Positions 42,818 through 53,220 of a stretch of DNA of 64,000 nt are shown here, in pieces. A program made the position numbers and the translations under genes. Under the pieces are notes generated by a model, which made no database searches, was not told the origin of the DNA, and worked only from the letters and a program-made list of their open reading frames with translations. Positions within the stretch are counted from its first letter, which is position 1. Each line of letters opens with the position of its first letter. The DNA is from Colwellia psychrerythraea (GTDB taxonomy: Bacteria > Pseudomonadota > Gammaproteobacteria > Enterobacterales > Alteromonadaceae), in the NCBI RefSeq assembly GCF_000764185.1, contig NZ_JQEC01000015.1, positions 154,122 through 218,121 on the forward strand, written 5' to 3'.

Positions 42818-45757
42818 ATGAATAATAACAAAAGGATGATTGATTTCTACGCGGAAGCCATTGCCCGTTTAACAGGAGCTTCGTTTGTCAATATTGCTTG
42901 CTGCCAAAGCAAGCAAGTAGAATCATTTTCAACCACTGGGGAGTTGAGTGATCACTTACTCCCAGAATTTGACCTTTCGAGAGCAGATATCTGCTTGCCA
43001 AAATTAAAGGATAATGAAAAATCATTTCTTCCTCAGTCAACAACAAAACTAACTTCAATTTTCAAGAGTCAAGAAAAAAATTCATTCATAATTCATTTAA
43101 GTTTTGAGCAAGTAGACGAATCATATTCTGATACTGACGATAAAAATTCAAGAAGTGAAGTTCGAAGAAGACCTCAGAATAACGCTGATAAAAGTGCCCA
43201 GTCACTTTGGCTTGGATTAACTTTTACCCATCATTTACCCAATTGGTTATCAAATGATGCTCTCGCTGAAAACGGAGATTCGGATCAACAATTTTATCCT
43301 TTATTAGAAAGTCTGCTAAAGCTAGGGTACTTACTTGTCAATCACCTAGAAAGTACCGCCATGCTTCTGCGCGATCCGGTTACTTCATTATCTAGTCGCA
43401 TTGAATTTCAAAGCAGTCTACGCAAACTGTTCGCAGAATCTTCACAAGTCGCCATGATAATGATTAACCTTGCCGATTTTCAGGTAATCAATAAGAAGTT
43501 TGGGCATGATGTAGGCGATCAGGTGATTACTAAAATCGCACAAGTTTTGTCGCAAACATTGAGAAAGAAAGAGCTGATCAGTCGCTTTGGCGGTACTCTA
43601 TTTGCTATTGCTCTCCCCTTTAACAGCAGAGATGACATTGCCAATATGACCAACAGGCTCTATTTTAAATTACAACAGCCCGAGTACTTACAAGGTGCAT
43701 TCTCACCACAATTTAAATTAGGTGCTTCGGTCATTAATACCGGAAGTCAAGATGCGAGCATAACAGACTATATGACAGAGTTAATTACTAAAACCGATCA
43801 GGCTTTGCATGCAGCAAAAACAGAAAGTCAGTTAAATATTGTGATTTGGCATCCACAGTTGCATCTACAATACCAACAGCTACAAGATTATATTAGTGGA
43901 ATATTCACAGCCGACACCACCACTGACTATCGTAATATGTCGCTCCTTTGGGATATTTCAAACTTGGTAGAAACATATAGCCAATTCGATGTACTGTTTG
44001 ACAAAGTGACCCAGAGATTTGCACAATCGTTTAATTTTGATGTAAGCGGTTTAGTTTTTCATAAGACTGATGATGAGCATAGCACGGAAATTCACTTAAA
44101 AATTGATGAGCAAGGTATTGCTCATCGACTGCAAAAAATTGATAGTTCTCTTGATGAACCGTTGCTCAACATTCTTCAATCATCACAAAATATTCAACCT
44201 CGATGCCTAACAATTAACGAGTCAGAAACTCTTTTTGTCACCCCCTTTAACGAGCATGGTAAAGGATTATTTTATTTGCGAGGAACCAATTCCAATTTTA
44301 ATCTTGAAAGTGCTAGCCAACTTCTTTTAACTGCATTGATTAAACAGCTAGGACGAGCCTATGCAAGAGAGATTTTAAAACAAAGATTGAATTTGCAATT
44401 ATTTAACCATAAAGAGCAATTACAAGCAGAACTTGATCAGTTAAAACAAACATTACACAGTAGCGAAATTCTTTATCACTCCAAGGTAATGGAGGATTTG
44501 ATGAAAAAAGCTCATCGCAGCGCCACTTCGGATACTACCACATTGATCATAGGTGAAAGTGGGACGGGCAAAGAAAGGCTCGTTCATGCTATTCACCAAA
44601 AAGGCAATCGCCGTGATCGACCACTGGTCATAGTTGACTGTGGTGCCATTACAGAAACTTTAATTGAATCCGAGTTATTCGGTCATGTTAAAGGTGCTTT
44701 CACTGGTGCCGAACGTAGCTCTAAAGGACGTATTTTCGACGCAGATAGCGGCATATTAATGTTGGACGAAATCGGTGAACTCCCACTTAGAGTACAGGCG
44801 AAATTGTTACGCTTTGTTCAAGAAAAACAATTTACACCTGTCGGTGCTACTAAAATCAATCAAGTGGATGTTAAAATAATCGCTGTGACTAACCGAGATT
44901 TGCAACATGAAGTCAATCAAGGTCAATTTCGTCAAGACCTGTTTTACCGTCTTAACGTCGTAGTATTGCAGGCCCCGCCGCTAAGAGAAAGAGTCGAAGA
45001 TATCCCTTTGCTCGCACAACATTTTTTAAAGAAGTCTGCGCTACTGCACGATGAACCACTAAAGACGTTACTGCCTGATGCACTGGATAAGATGATGAAA
45101 TATTCTTGGCCAGGTAATATTAGAGAACTAGAAAACTGTCTAATTCAAGCAACTTTACTCTGTGAGTCCTCTCAAATTAAATTTAGCGAATTAGGGATTG
45201 CTCAAGACGATAGTAGTAACACAATTAGTCCACAGCTAGCATCAGGTAACATTAAGACAACGCTAAGCGAAAAAATTAATACCATCGTAGACAAAGAAGA
45301 GCAGTCTGTTGTGGAACAGCATGAGAGTTTTCTCAAGCAATTTAATCTGATGATGGCACAATTTGTTCGAGGAATCGTACAACAGTCAAAGTCGGAACAA
45401 TCTCCGCTAGGTCGCTGGCTTGAAGATGATTTACTGCTATTAACTTATCTTGCAAGTCAGAAAAACACTCATCAAGTCGCAATGCGGCTTGGTTTATCAC
45501 ATAGTACCGTACGCCGAAAAATCAACAAAATATCCAGCGAAAATGATAAACATCGAGAGAAAGATTGGCAGCATGTTATGGAGGAACTTAGGCCAATCAT
45601 CAATGGCCAATTATTTCTTGGAAATGACACGCTAAAGCGAATAAAACTTGAAATGCTACACACAATATTGCATGAAGTGAACGGAAATGCGACGCTTTCA
45701 GCTACACTGATGGGTATAAGCGAACCGACTTTTTATAAGTGGAAAAAAGAATTGTAG
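42818..45757 (+). CDS. sigma54-dependent activator with a degenerate GGDEF domain
   Basis: A large one-component regulator (979 residues from the ATG at 42818; an upstream in-frame ATG at 42770 has a poorer SD). Residues about 185-340 are a GGDEF-like domain in which the signature is RFGGTLF, so cyclase activity is unlikely and it may bind c-di-GMP or only signal. A GAF-like stretch and a coiled coil lead to the AAA+ domain: Walker A GESGTGKE, sigma54-contact GAFTGA, Walker B LMLDEIGEL, arginine region FYRLNVVVL, and WPGNIRELEN. Two Fis-like HTH elements end the protein (QVAMRLGLSHSTVRRKI and SATLMGISEPTFYKWKK), which is unusual. It probably activates sigma54 promoters in response to a nucleotide or small-molecule signal. 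Confidence 0.88.
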   Translation: MNNNKRMIDFYAEAIARLTGASFVNIACCQSKQVESFSTTGELSDHLLPEFDLSRADICLPKLKDNEKSFLPQSTTKLTSIFKSQEKNSFIIHLSFEQVDESYSDTDDKNSRSEVRRRPQNNADKSAQSLWLGLTFTHHLPNWLSNDALAENGDSDQQFYPLLESLLKLGYLLVNHLESTAMLLRDPVTSLSSRIEFQSSLRKLFAESSQVAMIMINLADFQVINKKFGHDVGDQVITKIAQVLSQTLRKKELISRFGGTLFAIALPFNSRDDIANMTNRLYFKLQQPEYLQGAFSPQFKLGASVINTGSQDASITDYMTELITKTDQALHAAKTESQLNIVIWHPQLHLQYQQLQDYISGIFTADTTTDYRNMSLLWDISNLVETYSQFDVLFDKVTQRFAQSFNFDVSGLVFHKTDDEHSTEIHLKIDEQGIAHRLQKIDSSLDEPLLNILQSSQNIQPRCLTINESETLFVTPFNEHGKGLFYLRGTNSNFNLESASQLLLTALIKQLGRAYAREILKQRLNLQLFNHKEQLQAELDQLKQTLHSSEILYHSKVMEDLMKKAHRSATSDTTTLIIGESGTGKERLVHAIHQKGNRRDRPLVIVDCGAITETLIESELFGHVKGAFTGAERSSKGRIFDADSGILMLDEIGELPLRVQAKLLRFVQEKQFTPVGATKINQVDVKIIAVTNRDLQHEVNQGQFRQDLFYRLNVVVLQAPPLRERVEDIPLLAQHFLKKSALLHDEPLKTLLPDALDKMMKYSWPGNIRELENCLIQATLLCESSQIKFSELGIAQDDSSNTISPQLASGNIKTTLSEKINTIVDKEEQSVVEQHESFLKQFNLMMAQFVRGIVQQSKSEQSPLGRWLEDDLLLLTYLASQKNTHQVAMRLGLSHSTVRRKINKISSENDKHREKDWQHVMEELRPIINGQLFLGNDTLKRIKLEMLHTILHEVNGNATLSATLMGISEPTFYKWKKEL

Positions 45758-45774
45758 TGACTAACTCGTTCACT

Positions 45775-47285
45775 CTACGCGAAAACATTCTTCATCACGA
45801 TTTTTTGAACATGATAATCTAGCTCAATCGCCGCTTTATCTAAGCCTAATAATTTATCACCTTCATTAGCAGGTGAGGCTCGACTATAATAAAAAACTTG
45901 TAAGCTGGTACAATGATGATGTTTAAGGAAATTAACCTGACTTAGGTTTTCTACACCTTCGGCAATCACTTTTAAGTCCAACTGTTCAGCCAGCGCTAAA
46001 ATCGCCCGAACAATCACACATTCGATACTTTCCTTGGTGATATTTGCGATAAAAGAACGGTCAATCTTCAAGGTATCAATTGGAAGACTATTGAGATAAC
46101 TCAAAGATGAATAATCAGTGCCAAAATCGTCAATGACTAAGCTCACGCCAACACCTTTAAATTTATTTAACTTACTGATATTTTCCGTAACATCACTCAT
46201 AAAAACATTTTCTGTTAATTCGAGTTCCAAATAATGCGCGGGCAAATTTACTTCTTTTAAAATATTTAGTATTTTTGTAAAGAAATCAAGTTGCTGGAAT
46301 TGATAACTTGAAACATTTACTGCAATTCGATTGAGCGACGCCCCCTTTCTAACCAGCTACGGGCTTGCTCACAGGCATTTTTAATTACCCAATCACCAAT
46401 ATCTACGATTAAGCTACTGGACTCTGCAATAGGAATGAAAACATCTGAATTAACCAAACCAAATTCAGGATGATACCAGCGTAACAACGCTTCTAGACCA
46501 ATAACTTTTCCGGATACTGCATCTATTTACGGCTGGTAGTGCAATTGCAATTGTTGCTGTTCAATAGCATTTCTTAAATCAGTCTCTAAACGACGCTTCA
46601 TTTTTCTGTAGCGTTCATTTCTTCGCTGTAGAGTTTGTATATATTACCACCAGTATTTTTGGCGACATACATAGCCTTTTCAGCATTGCGAAGAAAAATA
46701 TTAACATCTTCTTCATCATTGGATAAATTGCGACTCCAACACTAGCGGTAATTACAATTTGTTCTCCTTTAAGTGAGATTGGTACTGTGATCGATTTAAT
46801 CGTTCGTTTAGCGATTGTAATCGCAGTATCCACAGATTGAATATTATCAGAATTCATCACCGCCAAATCGAGTAAGCTCAGTGCCTGAGTCTAGATTAGA
46901 AGGATCGCGCATTAACGAGGCACGGGAGCGAACATTTTTGATTAAATGTTCGCTAGTTTTTTGTAATCAACCGGTAAGGGATCAAATTGAGTTAAAAAAC
47001 TCAATTTTTCATCATGTTTACAACTAAGTTCTCGAGTCACTAAAAGGCGACTCAGTCGTTCAAACAATATAGGTAAATCGATTGATTTTGAAACGAAGTC
47101 GCTAGCACCATTTTGATACGCAAGGCGCACTTCATTAATGGACTTAGCTGCGGTCAATATGACTACAGGAATATTTTCAATCCCGCATTGCTGCATAGCC
47201 TCACAAATCAAACGTCTTTCCGTCGCATTATTTTGACAGACGAGTACTGTTTTAGACTTCTTTGGCTTACATTTTTTACTTAGGA
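45775..47285 (-). pseudogene. broken REC-GGDEF-EAL c-di-GMP response regulator
   Basis: Pieces of one gene lie in order on the minus strand. A receiver (47285-46940: KTVLVCQNNATERRLICEAM, no ATG in frame) is followed by a cut-down GGDEF piece that reads ELTRFGGDEF and then hits TGA at 46847-46849. A frame-changed GGDEF tail (GEQIVITASVGVAIYP) and an EAL domain follow (QLQLHYQP then TAA at 46527-46529; GLEALLRWYHPEFG; later ELELTENVF, VIDDFGTDYSSLSYL, VIAEGVEN). At least two in-frame stops, frame changes and missing parts of the GGDEF domain show decay. It follows the intact cyclase gene at 47296 by only a few bases, so it was once in that operon. A sequencing error could explain one lesion but not all. 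Confidence 0.85.
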
Positions 47286-47295
47286 TTTATTGAGC

Positions 47296-50200
47296 TCAAT
47301 CTGAACCCTCCGAATTAGTCGGTATATCGGAATGCTCAATCAGCTTAACACAACCAAGTTCTATCACTTTATGCAAGTCTTGCGTCAACATTGACATAAA
47401 TGAAACCGGTGGGCGAATTTGCGTGTCTACTATGCCAACCCACTTATTACGTCCTAATTCTTTAGAACGATATAGTGCTTTATCCGCAATCACTTGCACT
47501 TGCTCCCAGTTAACAGATTTCGGAAAAGCGGCTGAAAAAGGATAAAATGAAAATCCAATTGAACAAGATAAATGTAGCTTTTGATTTAAACCAATATCAA
47601 ATGCGCAGTCTTGAATACTTTTTCGCAAACGTTCTGCCATCGAGCTGACTTCATCAATATTGTTTACTTTTCCCATCATCAGAAACTCATCACCTCCCCA
47701 ACGAATCACGGTGTCAGATTTTCGGCACGCCGCTTTGAGTAAAAGACTGATATCAACAAGCACTTTATCGCCGGCTGAATGTCCGTAAGTATCGTTGACA
47801 GGTTTAAAGCCGTCTAAATCAAACATTAAGAAGAACAATCGAGGGCAGTCACGATGCTCATTATCGAGGGGAACGTTATCGACATCACCATTATCACTGT
47901 AGTATTCTCGGTCGATGTCAGCGACTTCTTTATCGATAATATCGTCCAGGTAACGACGGTTATGCAAACCCGTCAACTGATCTGTGACACTCGTATTTAG
48001 TAACTTTTGATTAACCGTTTGTAGTTCACGAGTTCTATTTTGTACCTCTGACTCTAGTTTCAATCGATACAATGCTTCCTTTTTTAGTTTATTTAAATAT
48101 ATTTTGATCAACATAATAATAAAACCAATACTAGCCATTGTGTAAATCAAATATGCCCACCATGACTTCCACATTGGTGGTTGTACTACCACCGCTAAAC
48201 GAACGCCTTGTTCATTCCATACGCCATCATTATTGGCCGCTTTTACTTTGAAAGTATATTGACCCGCCGGTAGGTTGGTATAAGTTGCTCTACGTAGTGA
48301 ACCGGCTTCAACCCAATCTTCATCAAAGCCCTCTAAAATATAGCGATATCGATTATTGCTTGGCTCAGCAAAATCAAGACCTGCAAACTCAAAAGCAACA
48401 AAATAATCTTCGTAACGAATTTCTATTCCGTTCAAATTACGTAATCCAGAGTTTTCCAAGTGAGTTTTATTCATTTTTAAAAATCGTGTCAAAACCACCG
48501 GTGGAACATGGGAATTGGGTTTGATGTTCACAGGATTAAAAATAGTCAAGCCATTGGTACCACCAAAATAAAAATTATCTTGTGGGTCTTTATAGAAAGC
48601 TCCAGCGTTAAATTCATTGCCCTGTAAACCGTGAGAAGAATCAAAATTAAGTACTTTGCCGGTATCAGGATTAAACTGGGTTAATCCATGATTGGTACTT
48701 AACCACAAGTTTCCGTTAGAGTCCTCCAAAATGCCATAAATAGTATTGCTTGGTAAACCGTTATGTCGATTGTAGCGTGTGAATTTCAACTTACTATTTA
48801 ATCGATCTTGAAACGAAATCTTGTTGAGCCCGCCGCCTTGTGTACCAATCCACAAGTTTTTCTTCTTATCTTGAAAAATAGCCATAATATTATTACTGCT
48901 AATTGAATCGTATTGACCAGCCTCATTTTTGTAAACCGTTGATGTGTTAGATATTGGATCAAATAGATTGAGTCCACCACCATAGGTTCCCACCCACAAC
49001 CGGCCATCATCTTCATCAGCTAAACAAAGAATGTTATTGCTGCTTAAACTCTTTGTGTTATTGGCATCGTTAGCAAAGTGAGTGAATTGATTTTTAACAG
49101 GGTCAAACAAATCTAAACCCCCACCAAAAGTCGCAATCCATAGTCGTCCGTCGATACGAGGGGTAATCGCAGTAACCGCGTTGCTACTCACACTATTTTG
49201 ATTTTTCGCATCATGGCGGTAGTTGGTAAAAGTGTTAGTTGCCGGAGCGAATCGATCAAAACCACTATTTCGCGTACCGATCCATAAATGATTATTTTCA
49301 TCACTATGCAAAGACATAATCCGCTCTTCGCTCAATGAATTTTTGTTGTCTGGCTGAGCGTGAAACTGTGTAATGCCCGTGCTGCTCAGCATATTGAGTC
49401 CGCCATAGGTACCAATCCAGAGGTTTCCATCTCTTGATTGAGTGATTGCATTAACGCCATTGTCACTTAGGCTTATCGGCAAATTCGGTTGGTGTCTCAA
49501 ATGTCGGAATGCCGCGGTTGCACTATTCCATTTGTTTAAACCACTGTATGTTCCTACCCAAAAAATTCCGCCCTTGTCGAAATACAAACTAGTCACTTTG
49601 TTAGAGCCAATACTGTATTTATCGAGTGGATCGTTTAGCAAAGTGATCATGTCATCCGTATTCGGTCGCCAACGCGACAAACCTTTATCCGTTGCAAACC
49701 AAAGATTCCCTTCACTGTCTTCAATAATATTTCTAATGTAATTATTACCGATACTATTGGGGTTTTGCTCGCTGTGACTAAAGTGATCAAATTTTTTCCG
49801 GTCATTTGTTAAGCGACTGACACCTTTGTCGTAACTACCAAACCACAGGTTGCCCTGGCTGTCAGCATAAGATGATTTGATCCGATTACTAGCAATGCTA
49901 GACGGATTGTTTTCGTCATGTTGATAGTGACGAAAAGTTTTTGTTATCGGATCAAAGCGGTCAACGCCTCCACCGTCAGTGCCAATCCAAAGATAGCCTT
50001 GACTATCACCCACGAGTGTCCGAACCTTGTTACTACTGACACTGTTGTCATCCAACGGATCATGTACAAAGCGTTCGAATTGCTTGCTTTGGTGATTAAA
50101 GAGGTTTAATCCACCATCAGTTCCCAACCATAGGTTCCCGTTAATATCGCTAAAAATCGCACGCACTGTGCTGTTACTAATACTGGTTACATCATCAGGG

Positions 50201-50574
50201 TTATGAGTAAAACGTACAAACTTTTGCGTAGTCTTATCAAAATGATTGAGTCCACCATATTCAGTACCAACCCAAAGCTCTCCCAAATAGTCTTCTGCTA
50301 ATGCAAAAATTATGTCGGAGCCAATCGAATCAGAATTTGACTCATCTTTTGTATAGACTTTAAAAGAGTAACCATCATAGCGATTCAACCCTTCTTGAGT
50401 GCCAAACCACATAAAGCCATCACTGTCTTGAAAAACGGTCAATACAGCTTCCTGAGATAATCCTTGTTCAAATGAAATTTGTTGAAAACGAATATTGGGT
50501 GCTTGAGCAAACGAAGCAATTGGCGCCAAAAACAAAAGAAATATAACTAGCAGAATATCTTTAGTAATCAACAA
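47296..50574 (-). CDS. beta-propeller sensor diguanylate cyclase
   Basis: A 1092-residue membrane sensor that makes c-di-GMP. A signal peptide (1-24) is followed by about a dozen Reg_prop blades (repeated LWIGTxGGGLxxFDP and DxxGNLWFGT patterns, 40-680) forming periplasmic propellers. A Y_Y_Y domain (about 705-790: YRYILEGFDEDWVEAG, YTFKVKAANNDGVW), one membrane helix (about 798-818) and a coiled coil follow. The GGDEF domain has the intact motif RWGGDEFLMMG and the inhibitory I-site RKSD five residues before it. Output should therefore be active and feedback-inhibited. The stimulus is probably a glycan or other extracellular ligand (family knowledge). The S8 protease gene lies 183 bases upstream. 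Confidence 0.93.
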   Translation of the reverse strand: MLITKDILLVIFLLFLAPIASFAQAPNIRFQQISFEQGLSQEAVLTVFQDSDGFMWFGTQEGLNRYDGYSFKVYTKDESNSDSIGSDIIFALAEDYLGELWVGTEYGGLNHFDKTTQKFVRFTHNPDDVTSISNSTVRAIFSDINGNLWLGTDGGLNLFNHQSKQFERFVHDPLDDNSVSSNKVRTLVGDSQGYLWIGTDGGGVDRFDPITKTFRHYQHDENNPSSIASNRIKSSYADSQGNLWFGSYDKGVSRLTNDRKKFDHFSHSEQNPNSIGNNYIRNIIEDSEGNLWFATDKGLSRWRPNTDDMITLLNDPLDKYSIGSNKVTSLYFDKGGIFWVGTYSGLNKWNSATAAFRHLRHQPNLPISLSDNGVNAITQSRDGNLWIGTYGGLNMLSSTGITQFHAQPDNKNSLSEERIMSLHSDENNHLWIGTRNSGFDRFAPATNTFTNYRHDAKNQNSVSSNAVTAITPRIDGRLWIATFGGGLDLFDPVKNQFTHFANDANNTKSLSSNNILCLADEDDGRLWVGTYGGGLNLFDPISNTSTVYKNEAGQYDSISSNNIMAIFQDKKKNLWIGTQGGGLNKISFQDRLNSKLKFTRYNRHNGLPSNTIYGILEDSNGNLWLSTNHGLTQFNPDTGKVLNFDSSHGLQGNEFNAGAFYKDPQDNFYFGGTNGLTIFNPVNIKPNSHVPPVVLTRFLKMNKTHLENSGLRNLNGIEIRYEDYFVAFEFAGLDFAEPSNNRYRYILEGFDEDWVEAGSLRRATYTNLPAGQYTFKVKAANNDGVWNEQGVRLAVVVQPPMWKSWWAYLIYTMASIGFIIMLIKIYLNKLKKEALYRLKLESEVQNRTRELQTVNQKLLNTSVTDQLTGLHNRRYLDDIIDKEVADIDREYYSDNGDVDNVPLDNEHRDCPRLFFLMFDLDGFKPVNDTYGHSAGDKVLVDISLLLKAACRKSDTVIRWGGDEFLMMGKVNNIDEVSSMAERLRKSIQDCAFDIGLNQKLHLSCSIGFSFYPFSAAFPKSVNWEQVQVIADKALYRSKELGRNKWVGIVDTQIRPPVSFMSMLTQDLHKVIELGCVKLIEHSDIPTNSEGSD

Positions 50575-50756
50575 GATACTTACTCCTCTTTTAAACTTGA
50601 ATTGTATTTAAACTAGAATCGTTTTTAAACTAGATAATCTGTACAACCCAAGTGTTCAATTTAAAGAAGACTTCCTAGTCATATATTACAATTAAAGTGA
50701 TTACTCAGTCGAATCTCAATAAAACCCTAACTGAGTAAACCCTATTGAAATCAGTA

Positions 50757-52610
50757 TCACTCGTGCGGAATCCATTGAGTGCCTTCAACAGCGACTTTCG
50801 ATTCATTCTTTATCTGTCCCTCATTCCAGGTCATACCCTCATTCCAGGTCATACCCTCATTCCAGGTCATACCCTCATTCCAGGTCATACCCTCATTCCA
50901 GGTCATACCCTCGTTCCAAGTCATACCCTCGTTCCAAGTCATACCCTCGTTCCAAGTCATACCCTCGTTCCAAGTCATACCCTCGTTCCAAGTCATTCCT
51001 TCATTCCAGGTAAATCCTTCTTTCCAGACCGACCCATTTGGCATTTCTAGATAAAAATTATTGTTGGCATCAACTTTTGTCGGTCCTTGATAATGAATAG
51101 TATTGTCGAGATCGGCGTTAATATCCAGTCCCCTATTCGCACACCCATGACTCACGCTGATTATTGCATCCCAAGCATCAATTTTGCCAGCCCCTTGCCT
51201 AAAAGGACTATAGGCCATTTTTCCGTTCGCATCGACCGCTGTTTTCGCGGTAGACATCAATCGACATTTAACATCATCGGGACTCAATCCGGGATCCCTC
51301 TGTAGCATTAAGGCAACTGTACCAGTCACTACCGCCGCAGCCTGCGAAGTCCCTGAAACTTCAAAATAATTGCCACCTTTAATAGAGTCAGGATGATTGG
51401 CTTCTAAAGTATTATAGTGATGATCAATCATTTTAGCCGACATATGTCCACCCCATGCAACCACATCAGGTTTTACAAATCCTTCATGAGTTGGGCCGGC
51501 AGAAGAAAAACTCGTCATCCGATCATCTCTATAATCATTTGGCGTATAGTGGTCAGTAAGCGCACCAACAGTGATGACATAGGGGATATTGCCAGGTACG
51601 GTGATGGTCATCGGATCGGGCCCTGAATTACCAGCCGAAGTGACGACCACAATCCCAGATTGCCAAATTTTCATCACTGCCTGATTAAGTGGATCTTCCC
51701 AATAATGCGAACGTACTTCAGCACCAAAAGACAAGTTAAGCACTTTGATGTTGTGAGTCGATTTATTTTCCAATATCCAATTAAGCCCTCTAATTGCGTG
51801 AAGATAGGTTCCAACACCTGAACTGTCAAAGGCTTTTACCGAGACAATTTTTGCTGCTGGCGCCATACCATTATAGTCGCCATTGCTATCTCTCAGACTA
51901 CTGGCTGCAACTCCAGCGACATGAGTACCGTGACCATGGGAATCCGCGTCATAATAGGGTGCGTATTCAATGCCAACGGTAGCATCATACTGAGCTAAAA
52001 TACGGTTAGAGCTAAAAGCATCTGTCTTCAGGTATTCTTCGCTGTTTTGTCCAACCGATATTCCACTATCCACAAACGCAATTGTCACGTCATGTCCCAT
52101 AATACCATTATGATGAGCCCAGTAAGCCGTAGTTTGACGAGTAATATGTGTTGTAAGACCATAACGACTGCTTGTCTTTAGCGAATGATCAGTAAAAGTT
52201 TTAAGCTCTGTTTCAGCGGCAAGCAGCTCATACTGTTGACGGGTTAACGTAGCACCAATCGCTTTAATGATCCCAAGTTCTGCCGTCACCTCACCACCGA
52301 CCTTATCAACCATTAGCACCATTGTAGCTATATCTTCTCCCTGAAGAATGTAACTTCTTGGCAGCTCTTCCTTCAATACCTCAGGTGAAGACACAGCTTT
52401 GGTGTTCGCCAGCTCTTCCTTCAATACCACAGGTGAAGACACAGCTTCGATATGCAATTTAACAACGGAAGCGACCGCTGGTGCCTCATTCAACGAATTA
52501 TTGACCTGTTCATTTGGGAGGTTCGCCCATCCAATCGCGACTAAAATGACGATTAATAGGGCAATCATTATTCTTGCTCTTGTCGATGGTTTTGTTTTAG
52601 TTGATATCAT
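50757..52610 (-). CDS. subtilisin-like S8 protease with a WNEGMT repeat tail
   Basis: An exported or membrane-anchored serine protease of 617 residues. The N-terminal segment (12-29) is a signal/anchor. A pro-region contains a duplicated AVSSPxVLKEEL. The catalytic domain has Asp181 (FVDSGIS), His227 (HGHGTHVAG), oxyanion Asn328 (TSAGNSGP) and Ser422 (SGTSQAAA). The tail is WKEGFT, ten exact WNEGMT units and WNEGQ, then a short charged end. The repeat probably forms an extended beta or binding surface. It is first in the same-strand series protease, propeller cyclase, wrecked c-di-GMP gene. The activity call is sound; the tail's job is unknown. Confidence 0.93.
   Translation of the reverse strand: MISTKTKPSTRARIMIALLIVILVAIGWANLPNEQVNNSLNEAPAVASVVKLHIEAVSSPVVLKEELANTKAVSSPEVLKEELPRSYILQGEDIATMVLMVDKVGGEVTAELGIIKAIGATLTRQQYELLAAETELKTFTDHSLKTSSRYGLTTHITRQTTAYWAHHNGIMGHDVTIAFVDSGISVGQNSEEYLKTDAFSSNRILAQYDATVGIEYAPYYDADSHGHGTHVAGVAASSLRDSNGDYNGMAPAAKIVSVKAFDSSGVGTYLHAIRGLNWILENKSTHNIKVLNLSFGAEVRSHYWEDPLNQAVMKIWQSGIVVVTSAGNSGPDPMTITVPGNIPYVITVGALTDHYTPNDYRDDRMTSFSSAGPTHEGFVKPDVVAWGGHMSAKMIDHHYNTLEANHPDSIKGGNYFEVSGTSQAAAVVTGTVALMLQRDPGLSPDDVKCRLMSTAKTAVDANGKMAYSPFRQGAGKIDAWDAIISVSHGCANRGLDINADLDNTIHYQGPTKVDANNNFYLEMPNGSVWKEGFTWNEGMTWNEGMTWNEGMTWNEGMTWNEGMTWNEGMTWNEGMTWNEGMTWNEGMTWNEGMTWNEGQIKNESKVAVEGTQWIPHE
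50818..51010 (-). repeat. 18-bp tandem repeat coding WNEGMT
   Basis: About 10.7 copies of an 18-bp unit in the subtilase gene. Two sub-blocks are visible: five units with TGGAAT..ACC codons and five with TGGAAC..ACT codons. The sharp switch between synonymous forms suggests two separate rounds of expansion. Copy changes stay in frame because the unit is 18 bp. Confidence 0.9.
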
Positions 52611-52975
52611 ATATCTCTACTACAGATATTTATTGGGTATATATCTCATAGCAGAATGTATGCCAATACTTTAGTGCATTTATCCTATTGATTTATAAGA
52701 ATTAAATATCACAAGTCAGGGTTTATCAATTAGGGATAATTTTGACTTAAATTATGACTTCATTTTTGGCGTAACTTAATGTGACTTAGTTATCATTTAT
52801 TAAGTCAAAATCTTATCATTCAAAGTATTCTTTTGATTAATAGCGCCAGTCACGTTTATTACTGAACGTAAATACAACTGAGACAATTTATAAATACGGG
52901 GGTCAGATCGTGTTATTTTCTTGACCATCGCTAGCAACTAACAAAATGTGACCCTGTGATTTACATATTGGATTG
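52611..52975. other. gene-free stretch upstream of the subtilase gene
   Basis: AT-rich and without a frame. A gggggtcagatcgtgttatt word near 52900 and an accctg word near 52951 look like parts of an old transposon or REP end, too short to name. Confidence 0.35.
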
Positions 52976-53220
52976 TTAAGGTTGTATCGTTTCGACGATT
53001 TTTCCATCTATCGTGGTAAAAATATACACAACATCCTCTGTTATTTTTAATTCAAATTTACCATCCCAATTTAAATAAAGGCACCCTCTATTGCTAACTT
53101 TCCAAGTGTAATTGTTCAATGTTCTATCAACATTTTTTGAATTACTAATCAAGTTTAGTGTTGAGAATGTTTAAATTTCAATACCATTTTTATAGAAAGC
53201 TACTGCAAGGTCCTCTTCTG
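52976..53220 (-). pseudogene. remnant of an unknown gene (internal stop)
   Basis: One minus-strand frame reads EASEEDLAVAFYKNGIEI, then TAA, then TFSTLNLISNSKNVDRTLNN through GCLYLNWDGKFELKITEDVV and ends TIQP with TAA at 52976. It has no start codon. The protein-like composition on both sides of the stop suggests a decayed gene. The family is unknown. Confidence 0.4.

Noticed and set aside
50818..51010. CRISPR-like array
   Set aside because: The repeat is an 18-bp contiguous tandem repeat in a coding frame, with no spacers. No CRISPR array or cas gene is seen anywhere in the window.
50745..51054. Plus-strand open frames over the repeat (HTLIPG and QVIPSF runs)
   Set aside because: They are antisense readings of the 18-bp repeat, open only because the repeat has no stop in those frames.
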